Assembly: GCA_009711705.1 (NCBI GenBank)
Contig: VENG01000005.1
Coordinates: 248,001 to 312,000, forward strand
Origin: Bacillota bacterium
Lineage (GTDB): Bacteria > Bacillota > Desulfotomaculia > Desulfotomaculales > VENG01
DNA length: 64,000 nucleotides
Direction of reading: 5' to 3'
Below are positions 52,847 to 61,887 of the stretch, one piece after another; position 1 is the stretch's first letter, and the number at the start of each line of letters is the position of its first letter. Both the position numbers and the translations under genes were made by a program. The notes beneath the pieces are model-generated. The model did not search any database, was not told the DNA's origin, and was given only the letters and a program-made list of their open reading frames with translations.

Positions 52847-53773
52847 ATGAAGAGCAAAAATGTTATTGAGATCAATAACCTGCACAAATCTTTTGGTCAA
52901 ACCACAGTCGTTGATGGAATTAGCTTTAATGTGCAAGCCGGTGACGTTTTCGGATTCCTGGGACCCAATGGAGCAGGTAAAACTACAACCATCCGTATGA
53001 TGCTGGGCCTAGTTTACCCTGACAGTGGCACCATAAAAATTAACGAGCATGACATGGAAAAGGATTTTTTGAACGCCATCAGCCAGGTGGGTGCCATGGT
53101 AGAAACCCCCAAATTTTATCCTTACCTTACCGGTTACCAGAACCTATCGTTGATTGCTAATTTACACCCCACAGTCCAGACATCCAGGATCGACGAAGTT
53201 CTGGATATGGTGAGTCTATCCAGCAGGGCCCGTGACAGGGTGGGAACATATTCCCTTGGGATGAAACAACGTTTGGGTATCGCCCGGGCGCTTCTAAACC
53301 GCCCCGATATTGTTTTTTTGGATGAACCAACAAACGGACTGGATCCCCAGGGCATTAGGGAAATCCGGGAGATGATCAGCCGGTTGGCACTGGAACAGGA
53401 TATAACATTCTTCATTTCCACCCACCTTTTGCACGAAGTGGAACAGGTGTGTAGCAAGGTGGCCATCCTCAACAAGGGTCAATTAATTGCAAGGGGATCA
53501 GTCAAAGAGTTGTTGGGTCAAGACAACGAAATGGTAAAAGTGCGTACTACGGATACGGCCAAGGCCCTGGAAATACTAAAGGGTATTGAGTACATCCGGT
53601 CAGTAAAGCCAAGCCCCGGTGGCCTGGAAATAGAACTGGAAAAAGATCGGTCCGCCGCATTGAACCAACTGCTGGTTTCGGGCGGTGTTCAAGTGGATTA
53701 CCTGATGCCCCAAAACCAATCCCTCGAACAGTTCTTTATAGAGTTAACCGAAGGGGGGCATCAAGTTGCGTAA
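52847..53773 (+). CDS. ABC transporter ATP-binding protein
   Basis: The 308-aa ATPase has Walker A GPNGAGKTTTIRMMLG (about residue 42), Q-loop, signature SLGMKQRLGIARALL, Walker B DIVFLDEPTNGLDPQG and the H-loop STHLLHEVE. The C-terminal about 80 residues are a substrate- or partner-binding extension as in BcrA/NatA-type importers or exporters. It pairs with the ABC-2 permease encoded next, overlapping by 8 bases, and the system is followed by a two-component pair that may regulate it. Confidence 0.94.
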   Translation: MKSKNVIEINNLHKSFGQTTVVDGISFNVQAGDVFGFLGPNGAGKTTTIRMMLGLVYPDSGTIKINEHDMEKDFLNAISQVGAMVETPKFYPYLTGYQNLSLIANLHPTVQTSRIDEVLDMVSLSSRARDRVGTYSLGMKQRLGIARALLNRPDIVFLDEPTNGLDPQGIREIREMISRLALEQDITFFISTHLLHEVEQVCSKVAILNKGQLIARGSVKELLGQDNEMVKVRTTDTAKALEILKGIEYIRSVKPSPGGLEIELEKDRSAALNQLLVSGGVQVDYLMPQNQSLEQFFIELTEGGHQVA

Positions 53774-54554
53774 CTTGATTAAAAATGAATTAATTAAAAT
53801 GCTTGCCAATAAAAAGCTCTACGTGGGGATGATTATTATAATGGCTGTTAACCTTCTGCCCCTGCTAGAGAAGCTAACCGGTTCCATTGGAGATGTTCCT
53901 ATTACCGGGCAGGCTACCCCTTTGTATATGCTATCGACATATCTAAACGTGTTAATGCCAATTTTCATCAGCGTGTTAATCGCCGATATGGTGACCGAGG
54001 AATATGTGAACGGTACACTGGCACTTTCCCTCATCCACCCGATTTCACGGGACAAATTACTGGCGGCAAAAGTGTTGGCACTGGTTGTAATTGTTATTTT
54101 GGTACTATTATTCTCCATGCTGGCCGGTTATGTTTTCGGATCGCTTACCTTTGGCTGGGGGGAACAGTTTGTCTACCAGGATGTGGTGGCCGAAATAGAT
54201 TATACTTTTACCACTTTCGACGGTCTGTTGATCACCCTGGGCTCTTATTTGGTTTCCGTAATTCCCCTGCTGGCTTTTGGTATGTTGATTTTCCTGCTGG
54301 CGCTACATTTCAAAGGAAGCGGGGCTCTGGTGGGCATATCCATTGGCCTGGTTATTATGCTCAGTTTTTTGGGAGAAATAGCAGAAGGCTTACGCCCATT
54401 CTTAATTAACCATTATTTTGCCTTATTTAAATATACTTTCTTGACCCAAGATTTCACACAAATAACGAACAGTATCCTGGTGCTAGGTATTTATGGTATT
54501 TTCCCGTTCGTCCTGGGTATCAGGTTATTTAGGAAAAAAGATATTGTTTATTAG
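53766..54554 (+). CDS. ABC-2 family permease
   Basis: The 262-aa protein has six predicted helices and the ABC-2 pattern, with LIADMVTEEYVNGTLALSLIHPISRDKLLAAKVLA (about residues 74-108) as its amphipathic coupling segment. It forms the membrane part for the ATPase whose gene overlaps it by 8 bases. TTG 53766 is the start and AAGGGGGG lies upstream. The substrate is unknown; an antimicrobial peptide or Na+ is typical. Confidence 0.88.
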   Translation: MRNLIKNELIKMLANKKLYVGMIIIMAVNLLPLLEKLTGSIGDVPITGQATPLYMLSTYLNVLMPIFISVLIADMVTEEYVNGTLALSLIHPISRDKLLAAKVLALVVIVILVLLFSMLAGYVFGSLTFGWGEQFVYQDVVAEIDYTFTTFDGLLITLGSYLVSVIPLLAFGMLIFLLALHFKGSGALVGISIGLVIMLSFLGEIAEGLRPFLINHYFALFKYTFLTQDFTQITNSILVLGIYGIFPFVLGIRLFRKKDIVY

Positions 54555-54654
54555 ACTTAATCACAACATATAAAATCCCTTTTAAAGTAGCACCTTTCTT
54601 TTATATACCCGCCTGCTTTATAATTATATTTAAAAAGCAAAGCCGGGTGGATTA

Positions 54655-55362
54655 ATGAGTAAAATTTTAATTATCGAGGACGAGAGAGAGATTGCCGAAT
54701 TAATTAGGGATTACCTGGAACAGGAAGGTTATGAAGTGGTGATTTCCCTGGACGGGGAAATGGGTTTGCGGGATTACAGGCGGCACAAACCTGACCTGGT
54801 AATTCTTGATATTATGCTGCCCGAAGTTGAGGGTACTGAGGTCTGCCGAATAATCAGGAATGACTCCAATATTCCTATTCTCATGCTAAGTGCTAAAAAA
54901 AGTGAAGTGGATAAAATACTTAGCCTTGGCCTGGGGGCCGACGATTACGTAACCAAGCCCTTTAGCCCGGGAGAACTGGTCGCCAGGGTAAAGGCTCAGC
55001 TTCGGCGTTATACCCTATTTTCAACACCTACTGCCGGGAAGGGTGTTATAAAGTACGGTAGTCTGGAAATTAACCCCAAGGCATATAACGTGCATATGGA
55101 CGGTAAAAAGGTGGATTTATCGGCCAAGGAATTTGAAATTTTAAATCTCCTGGCCACTCACCCGCAGCAGGTTTTTACCCGGGAACAAATCTTTGACCGT
55201 ATCTGGGGATATCACGAGTTTGGAGATATTAATACCGTTACCGTGCATATAAGAAAGATTCGGGAAAAAATTGAGCCGGTACCCGCCCGCCCCCATTACA
55301 TAAAAACTGTCTGGGGTGTTGGATATAAATTTGATGGAGGCAGTGATGACGCCGGGAATTAG
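54655..55362 (+). CDS. OmpR/PhoB-family response regulator
   Basis: The 235-aa regulator has a receiver domain (D9-D10 region, phosphoacceptor near residue 53 in LVILDIMLPE, Lys in VTKPFSPGEL) and a winged-helix output domain (about 135-232, with LSAKEFEILNLLATHPQQVFTREQIFDRIWG and VTVHIRKIREKIE). It is co-transcribed with the sensor kinase, whose start overlaps it by 17 bases, and is near an ABC transporter it may control. Confidence 0.95.
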   Translation: MSKILIIEDEREIAELIRDYLEQEGYEVVISLDGEMGLRDYRRHKPDLVILDIMLPEVEGTEVCRIIRNDSNIPILMLSAKKSEVDKILSLGLGADDYVTKPFSPGELVARVKAQLRRYTLFSTPTAGKGVIKYGSLEINPKAYNVHMDGKKVDLSAKEFEILNLLATHPQQVFTREQIFDRIWGYHEFGDINTVTVHIRKIREKIEPVPARPHYIKTVWGVGYKFDGGSDDAGN

Positions 55363-56743
55363 AACTAAACTAATAACTTCATTTGTATTAATCATTGTTT
55401 TGCCGGTAGCGGTAATTGCCGGAAGCCTGTTTTACGGTATGTCCCGATGGGAGCAAAACACCGGTAACGAACAAGTGGAAAAAATTCAGCAGGTGAACCA
55501 GATTGTTGTCCAGGAAACAATCAACGACTACGAATATCTTGACGACCCGGCCGCCTTTTACAAGCATATAAAGCCGTCATTGGAAAAACATGAATTAGAA
55601 CTTCAAATAATAGGCCTTTCAGGTGAGACTTTCTTTGATTCTACTCTCTATGACGCAGGTCACCGAGAGGAATCCCCGGCAATCTGGGACAAAATCGGCG
55701 AACAAGCCAGCAAGACCACAATACCAATTGTTATCCAAAACGAGGTAGTAGCCAACGCAGTATTAACTTCCCATAATCCCACCCTTACAGGTTTTGTGGC
55801 TCGTATTTATTCTTCCATGTTTTATAGCCTGGTTGTGGGGATTATAACCATGATTATCTTGGTGGTAATATTCACTGTTTATATTTCCAGGTCGGTTTTA
55901 AGGCCTTTACAGACTTTAAATGAAGCCGCTGAGAATATTGCCTCGGGAAATCTTGATCATCAAATAAAATACCGGGCTACTGACGAACTGGGCCGGTTCA
56001 GCCGCACCTTTGAGCAAATGAGGATAAAGCTGAAAGAATCCCTGCAACAGCAACACGCCATCGAGATATCCAGAAAAGAAATGGTGGCCGGCATATCTCA
56101 TGACCTGCGCACACCAATTGCCTCGATCAAGGGGTATGTAGAAGGACTCCAGGACGGTGTTGCCAAGGATCAAAAAATGATTGAACGTTACCTGGCTGTA
56201 ATTAAGGAAAAAACAGAAAAACTGGACAGGCTTATTGAAGACCTTTTCCAATTTGCCCAGCTGGATCTGGGTAATATTGACATCAATTTAAGAAATGAAG
56301 ACAGCCAGGAACTACTGGAAAGCATATTTTCCGGTTATAAATTGGAACTGGGTGAAAGGTTTGTTGTTGAAAGACCACTGCCGTCATTACTGGTGAAGGT
56401 CGACAAACATAAAATTGAACAGGTAGTCGATAATCTTGTGCAAAATGCCAGGCGACACGCAGGCGAAAACGTCATCATAGCAGCAGGAGCAAATATGCGG
56501 GGCGGTAAATTGGTTGTAACAATTCGTGATAACGGCCCCGGAATTCGCGAAGAAGACCTGCCGCATATATTCGAACGATTCCACCGGGGGGAAAAATCCC
56601 GCTCCCGCAATTTCGGCGGAACGGGACTGGGGCTTGCCATCAGTAAATACACCATAGAAACCCACAATGGCGAGATATGGGCGGAAAGCATACACGGCGG
56701 AGGTAGCAGCTTTTATTTTTCCCTGCCTATTGTGGCGGGGTAA
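55346..56743 (+). CDS. Membrane sensor histidine kinase
   Basis: The 465-aa kinase has two helices (about 10-32 and 155-180), a small extracytoplasmic loop, a HAMP domain, HisKA with His252 in AGISHDLRTPIAS, and HATPase_c with DNLVQNARRHAGENV, DNGPGI and GGTGLGLAISKYTI. ATG 55346 is preferred because GGAGG lies 5 bases upstream. It partners the preceding OmpR-type regulator. Its end overlaps the end of the convergent thioredoxin-like gene. Confidence 0.94.
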   Translation: MTPGIRTKLITSFVLIIVLPVAVIAGSLFYGMSRWEQNTGNEQVEKIQQVNQIVVQETINDYEYLDDPAAFYKHIKPSLEKHELELQIIGLSGETFFDSTLYDAGHREESPAIWDKIGEQASKTTIPIVIQNEVVANAVLTSHNPTLTGFVARIYSSMFYSLVVGIITMIILVVIFTVYISRSVLRPLQTLNEAAENIASGNLDHQIKYRATDELGRFSRTFEQMRIKLKESLQQQHAIEISRKEMVAGISHDLRTPIASIKGYVEGLQDGVAKDQKMIERYLAVIKEKTEKLDRLIEDLFQFAQLDLGNIDINLRNEDSQELLESIFSGYKLELGERFVVERPLPSLLVKVDKHKIEQVVDNLVQNARRHAGENVIIAAGANMRGGKLVVTIRDNGPGIREEDLPHIFERFHRGEKSRSRNFGGTGLGLAISKYTIETHNGEIWAESIHGGGSSFYFSLPIVAG

Positions 56744-57014
56744 TCCTCCGAAAAATGGGATAAGTGAATATCCCTTTGCGGGAACGGAATGGTAATCCCT
56801 TCATTGTACTGGTAGGAAGCTTTCCGCCGGCCTTTAGCTTTCCGTTAATTACAAAACCGGGGATTGCGCCAGGGCCGAAAGATTCAACCATCTTTTTGTC
56901 GGTAACCTTTTCTACCCCGGCAGCAATCTGCAATTCTGACCATATATTTATGGTAGTCTGTACCATGGCGGTACAGTTTGGACATCCTTCCACACCCAGT
57001 ATCTTAATATTAAT
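56727..57014 (-). CDS. Thioredoxin-like (Thioredoxin_3) small protein
   Basis: The roughly 95-aa protein has the redox motif GVEGCPNC near its N-terminus and the later cis-Pro-type PGAIPGFVINGKLKAGGKLP of the Thioredoxin_3 family. It could reduce disulfides or assist metal handling beside the P1B ATPase. GGAGG (57027-57023) is 8 bases before ATT 57014, which overlaps the ATPase stop; GTG 57023 abuts the ribosome site, so a rare ATT start is plausible. The C-terminus runs about 15 residues beyond the conserved core. The stop is TAG. Confidence 0.75.
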   Translation of the reverse strand: MNIKILGVEGCPNCTAMVQTTINIWSELQIAAGVEKVTDKKMVESFGPGAIPGFVINGKLKAGGKLPTSTMKGLPFRSRKGIFTYPIFRRITPPQ

Positions 57015-58869
57015 AAGCAGCACCTCCTACCCTTTCTTTCTGCTCCCCTTTGTAAATCAAAAGCCTCATGGAATTTAATATTACGATCATTACACTTGCT
57101 TCGTGTGCCAACATACCGGAAGCCAGGAAAACATATTTGCTTAAAACTCCAGCCAGTAATGCTGCTACCACCAAAACAGCGAAAGTAATGTTTTGTTTTA
57201 TATTTCGCAAAGCTGACTTGCTTAGTCCAATGACATAGGGCACCATGCTCAGCTTATCACCCATTAGCACAATGTCTGCAACCTCTATAGCTACGTCTGT
57301 TCCTGCCGCTCCCATAGCCACGCCTATGTTTGCGGTTGCCAAGGCAGGAGCATCATTAATACCGTCTCCCACCATAGCCACTGTATTTCCCTGCTCAATA
57401 TATCCATTTATGGCTTCCACTTTCTCTTCGGGCAACAGCCCGGCTTTAAACTCATCTATACCCAATTCTTTAGCAATGGAAGATGCAGTACGCTGGTTGT
57501 CACCCGTTAGCATCACTACTTTATCTATGCCCATATTTTTTAGCTGGTTAATTACAGCTGGAGCACTCTCTCTAACCTGGTCCGCTATGGATATTACACC
57601 GACAATACTTTTATTTTGAGCCACGAGTATGCCGGTATATCCTTTCTCTTCCTGGCCCTGCAGATATTCTTCCACTTCTGCCGGAATGGTTATTCTTTCT
57701 TCGTGCATCATGCCCCTGTTGCCGACAAGCACTTTACTGCCGGTCACTATTCCGCTTGCACCCTTACCGGGGAATACAATAAAATCATCCGCGGTCTGCG
57801 CTTGACTACCCGCCGCATCGGTTATCGCCCTGGCCAGGTGGTGTTCGGAATTAGTTTCTACGCTTGCTGCCATCTCGATTACATTGGTTTCGGTTCCCTG
57901 AAAAGCCTTAACCTTTTTCACCGCAGGCCTGCCGTAAGTTAAAGTACCGGTTTTATCAAAAGCAACGATATTTATCTTACCTGCTTTTTCCAGGTGCTCA
58001 CCGCCTTTTACCAGAGCACCCTTTCTTGCCCCATTACCAATGGCGGAGACAATGGATACCGGCGTGGCAATAACCAGTGCACCGGGACAGGCTATCACCA
58101 GCAGGGTGAGGGCCATTTTAGTGTCCCGCGTAAAAAGGTAAGTTAAAAGGGAAAGAATAATTATACCCGGTGTATAATATCTGGAAAACTTGGTCAAAAA
58201 CCGCTCGGTAGGAGACTTGCTTTCCTGAGCCTCTTCCACCAGGTTAAGTATCTTAGCAAAAGTAGTATCGTCCCCTGCTTTTTCTGTCCTTATTTCCAGG
58301 TAGCCGGCATCATTTATAGTACCGCTGTATACTTTTTCTCCCGGCCCTTTTTCCACCGGCATAGGCTCACCGGTCACATGAGATTCATTGATGGTACCCC
58401 TGCCCTTGATAATGCTGCCGTCCACGGGTATTTTACCGCCCGGTTTAACCGCCACTATGTCGCCGGAATTGACTTCTTCCGCCGGGACTTCCCGCTCACC
58501 GGATTCACTTTTTATTACCGCCTTCAAAGGTGCAAGCTCCACCAGGCTTTGTATAGCATTCCTGGTTTTATCCATAGTTTTGGCTTCTAAAAAAGACCCC
58601 AGGGCAAAGAGAATGGTAACGGCTGCCGCTTCCCAGTATTCCCCAATTAATATAGCCCCCACGGCAGCTATTGTCACCAGTGCCTCAATGCCCACTACCT
58701 TAAATCTTAAAGACGTCAATGCATTCTTCGCAATGGGGTATCCGGCTATGGCAGCAGCAGTTACCATCAATACCTGGTTGGCCATGGTAAATTCATATTT
58801 GCCCAGTATCCATCCGGCAACTGCAATAGACCCACTTGTTAGCAGTACGAAGGTCTTGTTGTTTAACAT
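57010..58869 (-). CDS. Heavy-metal P1B-type ATPase with CPG motif
   Basis: The 619-aa pump has the metal-ion P-type core: GEPMPVEKGPGEKVYSGTIN, the phosphorylation motif DKTGTLTY (about residue 315), VGDGINDAPALATANIGVAMG, and the membrane metal motif ACPGALVIATPVS (CPG in place of the usual CPC). No N-terminal HMA domain is present. The Zn/Cd/Pb group is likely given its HMA neighbour, but CPG makes the metal uncertain. ATG 58869 has AGGTGATC upstream. The metal chaperone lies 17 bases upstream and the thioredoxin-like gene overlaps its end. Confidence 0.92.
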   Translation of the reverse strand: MLNNKTFVLLTSGSIAVAGWILGKYEFTMANQVLMVTAAAIAGYPIAKNALTSLRFKVVGIEALVTIAAVGAILIGEYWEAAAVTILFALGSFLEAKTMDKTRNAIQSLVELAPLKAVIKSESGEREVPAEEVNSGDIVAVKPGGKIPVDGSIIKGRGTINESHVTGEPMPVEKGPGEKVYSGTINDAGYLEIRTEKAGDDTTFAKILNLVEEAQESKSPTERFLTKFSRYYTPGIIILSLLTYLFTRDTKMALTLLVIACPGALVIATPVSIVSAIGNGARKGALVKGGEHLEKAGKINIVAFDKTGTLTYGRPAVKKVKAFQGTETNVIEMAASVETNSEHHLARAITDAAGSQAQTADDFIVFPGKGASGIVTGSKVLVGNRGMMHEERITIPAEVEEYLQGQEEKGYTGILVAQNKSIVGVISIADQVRESAPAVINQLKNMGIDKVVMLTGDNQRTASSIAKELGIDEFKAGLLPEEKVEAINGYIEQGNTVAMVGDGINDAPALATANIGVAMGAAGTDVAIEVADIVLMGDKLSMVPYVIGLSKSALRNIKQNITFAVLVVAALLAGVLSKYVFLASGMLAHEASVMIVILNSMRLLIYKGEQKERVGGAAY

Positions 58870-58885
58870 GTAGATCACCTGCCTT

Positions 58886-59098
58886 TTATAACTGTTTTAC
58901 CTTATACCCCAGCTTTTTTATGGCCTCGGTAATTTCTTCAGGAGAAATTTCTTCTTCCATGTAAGTAATCTTTGCTTTCCCGGTATTAAAAAACACATCT
59001 GCTTTTTCTATACCTTTCATCTTGTTCAATATGTCTCCAATTTTTTCTGTACAAACAGGGCAAGACAACCCCTCTACCCGCAATACCAGTTTTTCCAT
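58886..59098 (-). CDS. HMA-domain metal chaperone (CopZ-like)
   Basis: The 70-aa protein is a single HMA domain with GLSCPVCTEKIGDILNKMKGIEKADVFF (metal motif CxxC at residues 13-16) and the typical beta-alpha pattern ending TEAIKKLGYKV. It would deliver a soft metal to the adjacent P1B ATPase, which itself lacks an HMA domain, so the two act as a pair. Upstream 59099-59390 is a divergent intergenic region with no further gene. Confidence 0.92.
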   Translation of the reverse strand: MEKLVLRVEGLSCPVCTEKIGDILNKMKGIEKADVFFNTGKAKITYMEEEISPEEITEAIKKLGYKVKQL

Positions 59099-59390
59099 AA
59101 ACTGTCACTCCCCTTTTAATTAGTCTCAAACATTCATTTGTTCTTGGGGTTATATTATTTGATATGGCGCTTTCAGGATATGACATAGCTCACATTTCAG
59201 GAAGAAGTTTCTCACAAGGTGGATGATTAATGCCCAATGCCTCGTCAAGTCAAAGAAAAGAGCATGCAGAAATTTAAAAAACAATTGTAGTTCACCGTTC
59301 ACGCTTTAAATTAGGCTATTGGGCTTGAACCTCTTACCTTTTTTTTATGTTCAGGTTAACATAGTGACAAACTGGGAAAGGAAGGATAAA

Positions 59391-61583
59391 GTGTCTGTTG
59401 TTTCCACCCTGGAAGATAAATGTAAGGCCTGTTACTCTTGTCTCCGTGAGTGCCCGGTTAAAGCGATTAAAGTGGAAGTCGGACAGTCAAGGGTCGTGCC
59501 GGAGCGATGCATAAACTGCGGCAACTGTATTAAGGCATGCTCGCAAAACGCTAAAAGTGTTCTTTCCTTTGTTCCTCAGGTCCAGGAATATTTGCGGGAA
59601 GCTAAAACCAAAACCATAGCTCTCCTGGCACCCTCCTTCCCGGCATTCATCTACCCACTTGAACCCAAGGATTTTTTTGACCTTCTCATGGAGGTAGGCT
59701 TCCATGAAGTTCATGAGCTAACTATCGGAATAGAACTGGTAATGCCCAAGTACAGGGAATACCTTCAGGGAAGGAATGAGCCGGCCATCGGATCGCACTG
59801 TGCGGCAGTGGTAAATTTGATCGAAAAACATTTTCCGGACCTAATCCAATACCTGATCCCCGTTGATTCTGCCCTGATGGCTACGGCAAAACTGCTCCGC
59901 CATCGGAATAAAGACAGCAGGCTAGTCTTTATCGGCCCCTGCATAGCCAAAAAGGAGGAGTTTCTTAATTCCCCCGAGGGTATTTTGGACGCTGTCATAA
60001 CGTTTAAGGAGTTAAAAGAACTCTGCCTAAGCAAGGGATGTCTAGAAAAAATGGATAATTGTACCCCCTTGGAGGGAAAGAGTTATTTGCCTTCCATATT
60101 TCCACTTAACAGGGGTTTAATCAAAAATATCGACCCCCAGGGGAAAATCTACAAGGACGACGAGGTGGCTGTGGTTGAAGGGAAAGAAGACTGTGTTCAG
60201 TTTCTGCAAAAGCTGCAGGAAGGGGCCATCAAGCCCCGTTTTATAGATATGCTGTTTTGTAAAGGATGTATTGACGGGCCTGAGATCGCCACCGAATTGG
60301 ACATTTTCAGCCGGCAGTATCAGGTTTACCGGCACTCCCGCACCAGGCAAAAAGAAAGACTTGGCCGCATACCCAAACTCAATTTGGATCGTTCCTTCTC
60401 AAGTAAGTATCAACCCTTGCTATCACCAAGCGAACAGGAAATAGCCCAGATTTTAACATATACAGATAAGCACCAACCTGAGGATGAATTAAATTGCGGC
60501 GCCTGTGGTTACAATTCATGCCGCGATAAGGCTGTCGCTGTCTGCCAGGGACTGGCCGAGGTGGAAATGTGCCTACCTTATTTGCTGGAACAATCCCGCG
60601 GTGAGTTAGAATACTATAAGAAGCATTGGAAAAATGGCGACATTGAGGATCTTATTGTGGGTGACAGCCCCTGTATCTGTGATTTGAGGCAAATGGCCAT
60701 CAAGGTCGGTCGAAACGACGCTTCGCTTTTAATCCTGGGGGAAAGTGGGGTAGGCAAAGAGGTCTTTGCCCGTACCGTTCACTTGCTAAGCCGGCGTTGC
60801 CATGACCCCTTTATCGCTATCAACTGCGCTGCCCTGCCGGAACAACTGCTGGAGTCCGAACTTTTCGGCTACGAAGAAGGGGCTTTCACCGGTGCCCGCA
60901 AGGGCGGTAAGCCGGGTAAATTTGAGCAGGCGCGGGGAGGCTCCCTCCTGCTGGATGAAATTGCCGAAATGCCCCTTTTTATGCAGGCAAAGCTCCTGCG
61001 CGTAATTCAAGAAAGGGAGTTCGAACGGGTGGGTGGTACCAAGACCATCAAACTGGACGCAAGGATAATGGTGGCCACCAATAAAGACATAAAAAAGCTT
61101 ACCCAGCAAGGACTGTTCAGAAGCGACTTGTTTTATCGGCTTAATGTTATATCCGTTACCGTTCCCACATTACGCCACAGGAGCGAGGATATTCCCCTCC
61201 TGGCAGACCACTTCCTGCAAGAATTAGCTGCAGATTGCAAGAGGTATCCAAAAATCATTTCCAAGCCGACCTTCTCTCTTCTTTTGGCCTACGATTGGCC
61301 CGGCAATATCAGGGAGCTTAAAAACGTCATTGCACGGGCGGTTTATCTAGCCGACGGAAAGGTCATTCAGGTGCAGCACCTTCCTGAGCACATCCGGAAA
61401 TTAAACGTCAAACGAGAGGGAACCCGGCTAACTCCGCTAAAGGTGGCGGTACGGGATTTGGAAAAAGAACTTATTTTAAAAGCCCTGAAAAAGACTGAAA
61501 ACAACAAGGTTGACGCGGCCAAAATACTTGGTGTGCCCAGGGCAACCTTTTACCTGAAGTTAAAGGAATATGAAATCAATTAA
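59391..61583 (+). CDS. Sigma-54 activator fused to a [FeFe]-hydrogenase-like sensor
   Basis: The 730-aa protein has two N-terminal [4Fe-4S] ferredoxin motifs (CKACYSCLREC, CINCGNCIKAC) and an [FeFe]-hydrogenase-like large-subunit domain (about 60-370). Candidate H-cluster cysteines lie in IGSHCAAVV, IGPCIAKKEEF and FCKGCIDGP. A Cys-rich FeS domain (CGACGYNSC, about 395) follows. Then come a sigma-54 AAA+ domain (Walker A GESGVGKE, GAFTGA in the sigma-contact loop, Walker B SLLLDEIAEM) and a Fis-type HTH. It probably senses H2 or redox state and activates the hydrogenase genes downstream. GTG 59391 has AAGGAAGGA 4 bases upstream. Confidence 0.9.
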   Translation: MSVVSTLEDKCKACYSCLRECPVKAIKVEVGQSRVVPERCINCGNCIKACSQNAKSVLSFVPQVQEYLREAKTKTIALLAPSFPAFIYPLEPKDFFDLLMEVGFHEVHELTIGIELVMPKYREYLQGRNEPAIGSHCAAVVNLIEKHFPDLIQYLIPVDSALMATAKLLRHRNKDSRLVFIGPCIAKKEEFLNSPEGILDAVITFKELKELCLSKGCLEKMDNCTPLEGKSYLPSIFPLNRGLIKNIDPQGKIYKDDEVAVVEGKEDCVQFLQKLQEGAIKPRFIDMLFCKGCIDGPEIATELDIFSRQYQVYRHSRTRQKERLGRIPKLNLDRSFSSKYQPLLSPSEQEIAQILTYTDKHQPEDELNCGACGYNSCRDKAVAVCQGLAEVEMCLPYLLEQSRGELEYYKKHWKNGDIEDLIVGDSPCICDLRQMAIKVGRNDASLLILGESGVGKEVFARTVHLLSRRCHDPFIAINCAALPEQLLESELFGYEEGAFTGARKGGKPGKFEQARGGSLLLDEIAEMPLFMQAKLLRVIQEREFERVGGTKTIKLDARIMVATNKDIKKLTQQGLFRSDLFYRLNVISVTVPTLRHRSEDIPLLADHFLQELAADCKRYPKIISKPTFSLLLAYDWPGNIRELKNVIARAVYLADGKVIQVQHLPEHIRKLNVKREGTRLTPLKVAVRDLEKELILKALKKTENNKVDAAKILGVPRATFYLKLKEYEIN

Positions 61584-61620
61584 TTCATATTCCGGTTTAC
61601 GCATCCAAGATTTAGACGTG

Positions 61621-61633
61621 TCCAAAGTTTGGA
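61621..61633. promoter_or_regulatory. Candidate activator-binding palindrome
   Basis: TCCAAAGTTTGGA is a perfect palindrome centred about 120 bases upstream of the predicted start at the sigma-54 promoter candidate (61722), in the usual position for an enhancer. It overlaps a TTGGAATGGCCGG repeat. Confidence 0.35.
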
Positions 61634-61707
61634 ATGGCCGGGATATAGGGGTATACAATAAATTGGTATTCTTTGTGTCTAAAAACTGGATCAAATGAGC
61701 TGTCAGG

Positions 61708-61734
61708 ACCAGCCTTTGGGCTGGTATTTTTCTT
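61708..61734 (+). terminator. Hairpin after the sigma-54 activator gene
   Basis: ACCAGCC/GGCTGGT (7 bp) with a 4-base loop is followed by ATTTTTCTT, a terminator of the activator gene. It overlaps the sigma-54 -24 element. Confidence 0.6.
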
Positions 61735-61737
61735 GCA
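61722..61737 (+). promoter_or_regulatory. Candidate sigma-54 promoter of the hydrogenase operon
   Basis: TGGTATTTTTCTTGCA has GG at 61723-61724 and GC at 61735-61736, with exactly 10 bases between. The consensus TGGCAC is weak (TGGTAT) but TTGCA is perfect. The gene just upstream encodes a sigma-54 activator. It partly overlaps a terminator, so the promoter call is moderate. Confidence 0.5.
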
Positions 61738-61830
61738 AAAATATTTAGAATATTTAAAATATTACACTATATTTACGACAAACCTAGAAGGGAGGTCAAT
61801 TACCGATTGGAATGGCCGGTGAAAAACTTT

Positions 61831-61844
61831 TACCCTATGGGGTA
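61831..61844. promoter_or_regulatory. CsoR/CstR-like operator candidate
   Basis: TACCCTATGGGGTA is an inverted repeat TACCC-N4-GGGTA resembling CsoR-family operators. It lies 44 bases before the hydC start, between it and the promoter candidate. No CsoR gene is visible. Confidence 0.35.
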
Positions 61845-61887
61845 TAAAAACGTTTAATGACGGCAACAAAGAAAGGAGGGCTAAGAA

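Larger units (their letters stand above)
61629..61819 (+). repeat. Direct-repeat pair flanking the hydrogenase promoter
   Basis: TTGGAATGGCCGG occurs at 61629-61641 and 61807-61819, 178 bases apart. Each is followed within 6-20 bases by GGGGTATA. The block brackets the promoter candidate and could be an operator pair. The region otherwise (61584-61887) holds no gene. Confidence 0.5.
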
